Assembly: GCA_003565575.1 (NCBI GenBank)
Contig: PXBV01000053.1
Coordinates: 1-11,609, forward strand
Direction: 5' to 3'
Length of the DNA: 11,609 nucleotides
DNA from: Psychroflexus sp.
Lineage (GTDB): Bacteria; Bacteroidota; Bacteroidia; Flavobacteriales; Flavobacteriaceae
The position numbers and the translations under genes are program-made. Below, one piece after another: positions 6,117 through 11,609 of the stretch (position 1 is the stretch's first letter; every line of letters starts with the position of its first letter). The notes below the pieces were generated by a model. The model made no database searches. It had not been told where the DNA came from and saw nothing but the letters and a program-made list of their open reading frames with translations.

Positions 6117-8492
6117 TTAAAACTTTAGAGTTACGCCCGCCAAAAAGTTAATCCCAGCTTGGGGATAAAATCCAGCGCCTTGTATGGTCTCCGTTTGTCC
6201 TTGCGCATTTTGAGAGTCAAAGAAAAAGAAATACCCATTCGACTCGTACTTGACGTCAAAAATATTATTGATAAGTCCTGTAAACACTACAGATTTAAAT
6301 AAAGGAGCATCTTTCCAAGTGTATACAATATTAAGATCGTTTGTAAAAAAACTATCCAGCAAAGACGTCTCGCTGTCTATATTTCCCATGTATTGTTCAC
6401 CCACATATTTTGAAATTAAATTGAGTTGAAAAACGTCACTCGGGTGATATATGAATTGATTGGCAGCGATTATATCTGGCGAAAAGGAAATGTGGGTATT
6501 CCCTAAATTTTGTAATTCTCCGTCTAAATTCGCTACAAAATCAATGTTTCGGTTTCGGCTTAAAGTTAGGTTGGGTAGCGTTGAAAACAGTGAATTAATC
6601 TTGATGTTAGCATCAATTTCTAGTCCTAGTCTATAGCTTTCTCCACTGGTCTCTCTTACGGGAGCCCCCACATCATCTAATGCGCCAGTCAAGACCATTT
6701 GGTCTTTGTAATACATATAATACACATTGGTATTTACCGTAGAATTTCCCAAATTCAATCGATAACCCAACTCAAAATCGTCTAGCACTTCAGGATTGGT
6801 AATGCCATTTTCAAAATCCCTACGTCTTGGCTCACGATGAGCTTTTCCGTAGGAGCCATAAAGTTGCTGGTTTTCAGTTAGCTGATAGGTCACTCCAGTT
6901 TTTGGGTTGAAGAAGTTAAAATTATCATCTACCAGCATATTTATTTTTGATGAAGTAAGCCCCGAGGTTTTGTAATTAATAAACCGACCTTGCAAATCTC
7001 CAAACACACTGAGCTTGTCATTAACACGCCATGTTGCTTTACTAAAGGCTGTAAATTCCTGTTTTGTCCCGTTACCAAAATAGTAGTTGTCTCGTATTTC
7101 TGAATCTCCAGCAAATCGTGACCATATTACCTCTCCAAAATGATCGTTGGTGTAGTAACTGTAAAAGAGACCTGAGGTGAAATCTATCTGACTATCAGTA
7201 TAATTAACGGTTCCATTCACCACATAATAGTCGTTATCTAGCCATCGTCGTCTTATTAGGTCTGAAGTGTCTATGATATCGTTTCCTACTTCAATAGGCC
7301 CAATTTCATGAAACGCCATACTTGCATCTTCTACATACTGTTCAAAATAACCCCGCCCGTAGGTATAGTTCAAACTCAAATTTGTGGACCAGTTAGAATT
7401 GATACGTTGGTTCCAATGCAATTGGTAATGGTCTTGTTTATAATTATCTACTTCATTGTCATAAAACTGTGTATTCCCTTCGGTATCGGTATATTGCCCT
7501 GCGGAGTTGAAGGTGCGGTTGGTCTCTAAAGTTTCGCTATCAATCCCATTCCAAGCTTGATAGGTGATATTATTACCTCCAAACATAAGCGCTTTTATAT
7601 AAGTGCCACCGTCTTTAAATGTGCCTTGAAGAAAATACGATTTCAAATCTGAACTCGCCCTATCGATATAGCCGTCTGATTTAATTTGAGACAAACGCCC
7701 AGAGAAAGTGAATTTATCTTCTAGCAATCCAGTGCCAAATTCCACCGTGTGTCGTCTGGTATTAAACGAACCAAACGAATTGTTGATTTCTGCACTGGGC
7801 TCATCGTTTTTGGCCTCCGTAAGAATATTCAAACTCGCTCCAAAAGCCCCCGATCCATTGGTAGACGTTCCTACTCCTCTTTGCAATTGTAAATTTTCAG
7901 TAGAGGAAGCAAAATCTGGAAGGTTTACCCAAAACGAACCTTGGCTTTCTTGATCGTTGAAGGGAATACCGTTTAAGGTGACATTTACCCGCGAAGCATC
8001 GCTACCTCTTACTCTGATGGACGTGTAGCCAATCCCATTTCCTGCATCGGTTGTAGACACTACCGAAGGGAGCACATTCAGTAAAACAGGGATATCCTGT
8101 CCTAGATTACGCTCTTCAATTTCCTTTTTACTGAAATTGGAATGGGTTATCGGAGAATCCGCATTCACCCGAAACGCTTGCACAAGGACTTCGTCTAGAG
8201 ACTCTTCTGCATTGGTCATATCTACATTAAAGACTTCATTGGAAGTAATCGTTTTTTTGAAGGTTCTACGATTTCCAAAACTAAACTCGAAAGTGTAAGT
8301 GCCTTCTGGAAGATTCAAGCGGTATTCTCCATCTTGATTAGTTACCGTTCCAAAATTGGTAGATTGAGCAACTACACTCACCCCGGGTAGGGGTTTTCCG
8401 CGTTCTGTTACTACACCTTCTAGTGTAAAATTTTGTGAATGGGTCTGCCAAGCCCAGAATGCGGCAAAAAGTAAAAATAATTTGGGTTTCAT
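6117..8492 (-). CDS. TonB-dependent outer-membrane receptor, TPP-riboswitch controlled, probable thiamin uptake receptor
   Basis: The protein has 791 residues: a signal peptide (1-19, ending T-H-S before Gln20), a CarboxypepD-regulatory-like domain (about 21-95), a TonB-box-like LDEVLVQA (99-106), a plug domain (about 112-225, with SIRVRGSD, LNGIPFNDQ and GVGTSTNGSGAFGASLNILT), and a 22-strand-type barrel ending in the C-terminal Phe that outer-membrane barrels usually carry. It would import a ligand across the outer membrane with TonB-ExbBD energy. The TPP riboswitch and attenuator in its leader point to thiamin or a precursor. Riboswitch-linked thiamin receptors are known in Bacteroides, usually beside pnuT-type transporter and pyrophosphokinase genes. 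Here it stands alone, closed by a terminator. ATG 8492 gives a typical signal peptide. ATG 8525 is in frame, adds 11 residues (MAPFIRKTHLR) and lies in a less structured leader, so it cannot be excluded. Confidence 0.9.
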   Translation of the reverse strand: MKPKLFLLFAAFWAWQTHSQNFTLEGVVTERGKPLPGVSVVAQSTNFGTVTNQDGEYRLNLPEGTYTFEFSFGNRRTFKKTITSNEVFNVDMTNAEESLDEVLVQAFRVNADSPITHSNFSKKEIEERNLGQDIPVLLNVLPSVVSTTDAGNGIGYTSIRVRGSDASRVNVTLNGIPFNDQESQGSFWVNLPDFASSTENLQLQRGVGTSTNGSGAFGASLNILTEAKNDEPSAEINNSFGSFNTRRHTVEFGTGLLEDKFTFSGRLSQIKSDGYIDRASSDLKSYFLQGTFKDGGTYIKALMFGGNNITYQAWNGIDSETLETNRTFNSAGQYTDTEGNTQFYDNEVDNYKQDHYQLHWNQRINSNWSTNLSLNYTYGRGYFEQYVEDASMAFHEIGPIEVGNDIIDTSDLIRRRWLDNDYYVVNGTVNYTDSQIDFTSGLFYSYYTNDHFGEVIWSRFAGDSEIRDNYYFGNGTKQEFTAFSKATWRVNDKLSVFGDLQGRFINYKTSGLTSSKINMLVDDNFNFFNPKTGVTYQLTENQQLYGSYGKAHREPRRRDFENGITNPEVLDDFELGYRLNLGNSTVNTNVYYMYYKDQMVLTGALDDVGAPVRETSGESYRLGLEIDANIKINSLFSTLPNLTLSRNRNIDFVANLDGELQNLGNTHISFSPDIIAANQFIYHPSDVFQLNLISKYVGEQYMGNIDSETSLLDSFFTNDLNIVYTWKDAPLFKSVVFTGLINNIFDVKYESNGYFFFFDSQNAQGQTETIQGAGFYPQAGINFLAGVTLKF

Positions 8493-8493
8493 C

Positions 8494-8510
8494 CGTAAAT
8501 GAGTTTTACG
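8494..8510 (-). promoter_or_regulatory. Small hairpin next to the receptor start codon
   Basis: On the minus strand CGTAAA and TTTACG form a 6-bp stem with a 5-base loop. The stem ends one base before ATG 8492. It would cover the ribosome landing region if that ATG is used; if translation starts at 8525 it is just coding sequence. Confidence 0.25.
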
Positions 8511-8542
8511 AATAAAAGGGGCCATTATTCAAAATTAAACAT

Positions 8543-8573
8543 AAAAAAACCTGATGGCCACTTTGGCATCAGG
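8543..8573 (-). terminator. Intrinsic terminator of the TPP riboswitch expression platform
   Basis: On the minus strand CCTGATG pairs with CATCAGG, the stem is extended by CCA/TGG around an AAG loop with one bulged C, and seven U residues (8549-8543) follow at once. It lies between the aptamer and the receptor start codon, so it fits control by premature termination when TPP is bound. Confidence 0.85.
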
Positions 8574-8606
8574 AGTAAATAACAATGCATGACAACAAGT
8601 TGTCAT

Positions 8607-8692
8607 TTTCCCTTGGCAACATTACTTGCCCAGGTTCATTGGGTATAATCTCAGCCTTCTTCGTAAATTACAGAGTCAGGCACCCCTTTGAG
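8607..8692 (-). promoter_or_regulatory. TPP riboswitch aptamer (THI element)
   Basis: Read on the minus strand, the conserved THI-box blocks appear in order: AAAGGGGTGCC, a P3 arm closed by GCC/GGC, the invariant CTGAGATTATACCC (8654-8641), GAACCTG (8637-8631), a P5-type stem GGCAA/TTGCC with the GTAATG loop segment, and CCAAGGGAA at the end. The pairing of GGGT with ACCC (P2) is intact. The aptamer starts within about 10 bases of the promoter. Behind it come an 18-base near-palindrome (8589-8606; ATGACAAC with GTTGTCAT), a possible switching hairpin, and then the terminator. TPP binding should lower expression of the receptor gene. This regulatory class is well established; the exact alternative pairing that acts as antiterminator was not resolved by eye. 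Confidence 0.95.
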
Positions 8693-8700
8693 ATGTGTGG

Positions 8701-8730
8701 CAAAAATAAAATTAGTTTTGAATTGCCCAA
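8701..8730 (-). promoter_or_regulatory. Flavobacterial promoter driving the riboswitch-receptor transcript
   Basis: On the minus strand TTG (8730-8728), a 19-base spacer and TATTTTTG (8708-8701) match the consensus TTG-N17-23-TAnnTTTG exactly. Transcription would start at about 8696-8693, just before the aptamer, which agrees with the riboswitch boundary found independently. Confidence 0.75.
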
Positions 8731-8818
8731 ACTTTTTTCTCCAATATAACATGGACTTCAGTTTTTATGCTTAACCTACGGTTATGATAATTTTTATTCG
8801 AAAACTAGTCTTAAAGTG

Positions 8819-8849
8819 TTAAGCATTTTAATGTTTTTCAATACATTTG
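8819..8849 (+). promoter_or_regulatory. Probable promoter of the PEP carboxylase gene
   Basis: TACATTTG (8842-8849) matches the -7 element TAnnTTTG exactly. TTA (8819-8821), 20 bases upstream, is a one-mismatch -33 element. The leader would be about 40 bases. An inverted pair AAGTGTT (8814-8820) and AACACTT (8876-8882) brackets the promoter. Confidence 0.45.
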
Positions 8850-8895
8850 AAATGAATTTAATATAATTCGTGTTCAACACTTAAAATCTATACTT

Positions 8896-11403
8896 ATGCA
8901 GTCTACAGAACGGTTAGAAAAATTTAGACAACTGGTTAAAAATAAATACCTTATTTATAACAGTCTTTTTTTGAATCTTCCAGATGAAAACACTTCATAT
9001 ACAGGTATATATATTCCGCTTTTACACAAGTTAAGTAAGGAAGGCTATCAAAAAGATGCCCAGCCTAAAGAAATTATTGAGGATTTTTTAGCTAACCATA
9101 CAGATTTACGCACTGAAAAGGAAAAGTTTGATTTATTGTTTAGAGTTATTAAGTATATTGAACGCCAAGTAGTGCTTTTTGATAGTGTTGAAGATGCGGC
9201 ATTTTCTAGCTTAAAAAAGCAAAAAATTGAAACCTTACTCCAACCGAGAAGTGAAGGTTATTTAGACCTAGTGGAACACCTAAAGAACTTTAGCGTAAGA
9301 GTGGTGTTTACGGCACATCCCACTCAATTCTACCCTAATAATGTCCAGGGTATTATGCACGAACTCAGAAATGCTGTGCAGGCAGACAGCATTACAAAAA
9401 TAGACAATGTGTTGCAACAACTTGCCTACACACCATTTATAAACAGAGAAAAGCCAACTCCGTTTGACGAAGCCCAAAGCATCATTTTTTATTTGAGATA
9501 TGTTTACTACGAAACTCTTGGTAAAATATATCACCAAATTGGTAAAGCCACCAATTTGCCTCCAGATTTTAACCCAAACCTCTTGGAAATGGGCTTTTGG
9601 CCGGGTGGAGACAGGGATGGTAATCCATTTGTGACCAAAGAAACAACCTTTGAAGTAGCAACTCAGCTTAGAATCACTATTATGAAATGCTACTATAATC
9701 ACCTCAAAGTCTTGATGCGTAAACTTACATTCAGAGACGTGAATGAACCGCTGGAAAAGCTGAAACGCAAGCTCTATAAGCAGATCTTCAAAAAGAAAAC
9801 AAGCTTAACTTCAGAAGAGATACTTAAGACTCTCTACCTTGTGAAAGAACGCGTTATAGACAATTATAACTCCTTAAATGTCGATTTAATAGATGATTTT
9901 ATTGGTCGTGTGCATTTATTTGGAAACCATTTTGCTACTCTAGATATTCGTCAAGACAGCAGTGTTCATAATTTAGCTATTGAAGCTATTTTCAAAAAAG
10001 AATTTGATCTAGACTATAATCAACTGTCTGATGAAGATAAGTTGGAGTATTTAACTCAGAAGTCCTTAAAAATCAACCCAGACCACTATGAAGGTGACCT
10101 TATCGTAGATACCATTGAGAATGTTTATCAAATTCGGGATATACAGAAATTAAATGGTCAACGAGGCTTGCACCGCTATATCATTTCTAATTCTGAAAGT
10201 ATCTTTGATGTGTTACATGTGTATGCTCTTTTTAAATACTGTGGCTATGATGCTGAGGATATTTTGATAGATATAGTTCCTTTATTTGAAACTATGGACG
10301 GCATGGACAATTCTGAAAACGTAATGAAATCTCTTTATGAAAATCAAGTTTATAAAGCGCATTTAGAGAAGAGAAATAAAGAACAACATATCATGCTTGG
10401 GTTTTCTGATGGTACCAAAGATGGGGGATACCTTAAAGCCAACTGGGAAATATATAGAACTAAAGAGCGACTCACCAGTTTGTCTAGACAGTTAGGCTAT
10501 CAAGTTGTTTTCTTTGATGGGCGTGGAGGTCCACCAGCCCGTGGTGGTGGAAAAACACACCAATTTTATGCAGCTCAAGGTAACGAAATTGCTAATGAGA
10601 AGATCCAATTGACCATACAAGGTCAAACTATAACAAGTGTTTTTGGTACTCATGAGCAAGCTACATACAATTTTGAACAACTTTTGCTAGCAGGGGTCAA
10701 GTCTAAAACGCGAGACAGCTGGAAACCTAACCACAAGGAATTAATGACAGATTTAGCGGAAAAAAGCTACAAGAAATACATCAGCTTAAAAGAACATGAG
10801 TTGTTTATTCCTTACTTGGAAGAAATGACTACGCTCAAATATTACGGCGCTACCAATATCGGTAGTAGACCTACCAAAAGAAATCAAAATTCAAAATTGA
10901 AGCTTACTGATTTACGAGCTATTCCTTTTGTAGGATCTTGGGGATTGGTGAGGCAAAACGTTCCTGGATATTATGGACTTGGTACTGCGCTTCAAGCCTA
11001 TGAAGATAAGTTTGAAATTCTTGAAGATTTATATGCACATTCCGCCTTTTTTAGGTCTTTGATTTTGAACAGTATCATGTCCATGAAAAAATCTTATTTC
11101 CCACTGACTTCCTATATGAAGCATGATAAGAAATATGGTGGATTCTGGAAAAACTTAAGGGAAGAATATGAACTTACCAAAAGGCTGGTACTGAAACTTA
11201 CCAAACAAAATGAATTGATGGAAAATGAAGAACTCGCTAAGAAGTCCATCAGCATGCGGGAAAGTATCGTGTTGCCTTTATTAAGCATACAGCAATACGC
11301 TCTGCAAAAAATCCAAGAGAATGATCCAAATAAGGAAATTTATGAAAAAATGGTGATAAGGGCTTTATTTGGAAACATCAATGCGAGCAGAAATTCTGCT
11401 TAA
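8896..11403 (+). CDS. ppc: Phosphoenolpyruvate carboxylase
   Basis: The 835-residue enzyme joins bicarbonate to PEP to give oxaloacetate and phosphate in the cytoplasm, refilling the TCA cycle. Its length is near that of the 883-residue E. coli enzyme. Motifs in order: VVFTAHPTQ (136-144) with the catalytic His141; GFWPGGDRDGNPFVT with GGDRDGNP at 237-244; LDIRQDS with Arg352; VPLFETMD; GFSDGTKDGG with Lys508; and DGRGGPPARGGG (541-552) with Arg543 and Arg549. Two places differ from the classical enzyme: TAHPTE reads TAHPTQ, and the FHGRGG histidine (His579 in E. coli) is Asp541. The C-terminus is RNSA, not RNTG. The glycine loop and arginines are kept, so it should be active. I believe these changes are usual in Bacteroidetes PEPC, but could not compare. 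It is divergent from the riboswitch-controlled receptor gene and is followed by its own terminator. Confidence 0.95.
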   Translation: MQSTERLEKFRQLVKNKYLIYNSLFLNLPDENTSYTGIYIPLLHKLSKEGYQKDAQPKEIIEDFLANHTDLRTEKEKFDLLFRVIKYIERQVVLFDSVEDAAFSSLKKQKIETLLQPRSEGYLDLVEHLKNFSVRVVFTAHPTQFYPNNVQGIMHELRNAVQADSITKIDNVLQQLAYTPFINREKPTPFDEAQSIIFYLRYVYYETLGKIYHQIGKATNLPPDFNPNLLEMGFWPGGDRDGNPFVTKETTFEVATQLRITIMKCYYNHLKVLMRKLTFRDVNEPLEKLKRKLYKQIFKKKTSLTSEEILKTLYLVKERVIDNYNSLNVDLIDDFIGRVHLFGNHFATLDIRQDSSVHNLAIEAIFKKEFDLDYNQLSDEDKLEYLTQKSLKINPDHYEGDLIVDTIENVYQIRDIQKLNGQRGLHRYIISNSESIFDVLHVYALFKYCGYDAEDILIDIVPLFETMDGMDNSENVMKSLYENQVYKAHLEKRNKEQHIMLGFSDGTKDGGYLKANWEIYRTKERLTSLSRQLGYQVVFFDGRGGPPARGGGKTHQFYAAQGNEIANEKIQLTIQGQTITSVFGTHEQATYNFEQLLLAGVKSKTRDSWKPNHKELMTDLAEKSYKKYISLKEHELFIPYLEEMTTLKYYGATNIGSRPTKRNQNSKLKLTDLRAIPFVGSWGLVRQNVPGYYGLGTALQAYEDKFEILEDLYAHSAFFRSLILNSIMSMKKSYFPLTSYMKHDKKYGGFWKNLREEYELTKRLVLKLTKQNELMENEELAKKSISMRESIVLPLLSIQQYALQKIQENDPNKEIYEKMVIRALFGNINASRNSA

Positions 11404-11435
11404 TTTTAAGAAAACTCTAGAAAATTGAAATCTTG

Positions 11436-11480
11436 ACCTATCACAGTTTTAAAGTATTTATCTTGTGATAGGTTTTTTTT
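11436..11480 (+). terminator. Intrinsic terminator behind ppc
   Basis: ACCTATCACA (11436-11445) pairs perfectly with TGTGATAGGT (11464-11473) across an 18-base loop, followed by a run of T to 11480. It separates ppc from the next gene, whose ATG is only 8 bases further on. Confidence 0.88.
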
Positions 11481-11488
11481 GTAAAAAA

Positions 11489-11609
11489 ATGAACTTATCC
11501 TACTGGGAACATAACACTTGGTTTAAAAATATTGATTTCTGCATTGTTGGAAGTGGTATTGTAGGCTTGTCCTGCGCCTTACAGCTTAAAAAAAAATTCC
11601 CTACATCTA
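11489..11609 (+). CDS. FAD-dependent oxidoreductase (DAO-like), N-terminal fragment
   Basis: Only the first 40 codons are in the window. They encode MNLSYWEHNTWFKN followed by IDFCIVGSGIVGLSCALQL, a Rossmann beta-alpha-beta fold with the dinucleotide motif G-S-G-I-V-G (GxGxxG), where FAD would bind. The short leading segment before the beta strand and this wording recall the glycine/D-amino-acid oxidase (DAO) family of flavoproteins in Flavobacteriia; the substrate cannot be told. The ATG is the first in frame and comes right after the ppc terminator, leaving almost no room for a promoter of its own. Its transcription may therefore start inside the ppc end region or depend on readthrough. The fragment is cut by the window edge and is not a pseudogene as far as seen. 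Confidence 0.75.
   Translation, partial: MNLSYWEHNTWFKNIDFCIVGSGIVGLSCALQLKKKFPTS

Noticed and set aside
7708..7953. An 81-codon frame opposite the receptor plug domain
   Set aside because: It is antisense to a conserved domain, with no promoter or family resemblance.
8814..8882. Inverted pair AAGTGTT / AACACTT around the ppc promoter as a regulator binding site
   Set aside because: Seven matching bases 55 bases apart can occur by chance, and only one arm would be transcribed. It is mentioned with the promoter but not called as a separate site.
9280..9702. A 140-codon open frame antisense to ppc
   Set aside because: It lies wholly inside a strongly supported ppc reading frame, has a Cys/His/Phe-rich composition typical of antisense shadows, and has no promoter or start context.
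1..11609. CRISPR arrays, tRNA or rRNA genes, transposase genes, toxin-antitoxin or defence islands
   Set aside because: Both strands were read for regular spaced repeats, cloverleaf patterns, transposase motifs and small paired genes. None was found.

Overview
The window looks like chromosomal DNA from a member of the Flavobacteriia (phylum Bacteroidetes), probably Flavobacteriaceae. Supporting signs are the low G+C content, the lack of Shine-Dalgarno sequences, promoters of the TTG-N19/20-TAnnTTTG type, a TonB-dependent receptor with an N-terminal carboxypeptidase-regulatory-like domain, a DUF4837-type lipoprotein, a DUF5117/DUF4953-type metzincin, and a PEP carboxylase with the sequence style of this phylum. 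No genus can be named safely.

Left end (1-1266): an AT-rich gene for a serine-hydrolase lipoprotein (class C beta-lactamase fold) lies on the minus strand. Directly behind its stop codon is a fold-back element of about 127 bases that resembles an integron attC site, and a matching core heptamer (GTTGGCA on the minus strand) lies just before its start. The gene may therefore be a captured single-gene cassette. Positions 1267-1743 hold no recognisable gene, only AT-rich sequence with some hairpins.

Middle (1744-6096): a plus-strand gene for a small four-helix membrane protein of unknown function has its own promoter. It converges with a secreted zinc metalloprotease gene. The gap between them (2120-2251) can fold into one long interrupted hairpin flanked by two near-identical 17-base repeats, and is a good candidate for a structured RNA. 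Divergent from the protease gene is a DUF4837-type lipoprotein gene. It ends at a bidirectional terminator shared with the next, convergent gene.

Right (6097-11609): a TonB-dependent outer-membrane receptor gene on the minus strand is preceded, in transcription order, by a well-matched flavobacterial promoter, a complete TPP (THI-box) riboswitch aptamer, and an intrinsic terminator. This gives a coherent thiamin-responsive attenuation unit and marks the receptor as a probable thiamin or thiamin-precursor importer. Divergent from it is a full-length phosphoenolpyruvate carboxylase gene (anaplerotic oxaloacetate supply) with its own terminator. The window ends in the first 40 codons of an FAD-dependent oxidoreductase gene.

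The genes look like single-gene transcription units, not one operon. The two most unusual items are the attC-like element with its cassette layout and the structured RNA candidate between the convergent genes. The most secure regulatory item is the TPP riboswitch.
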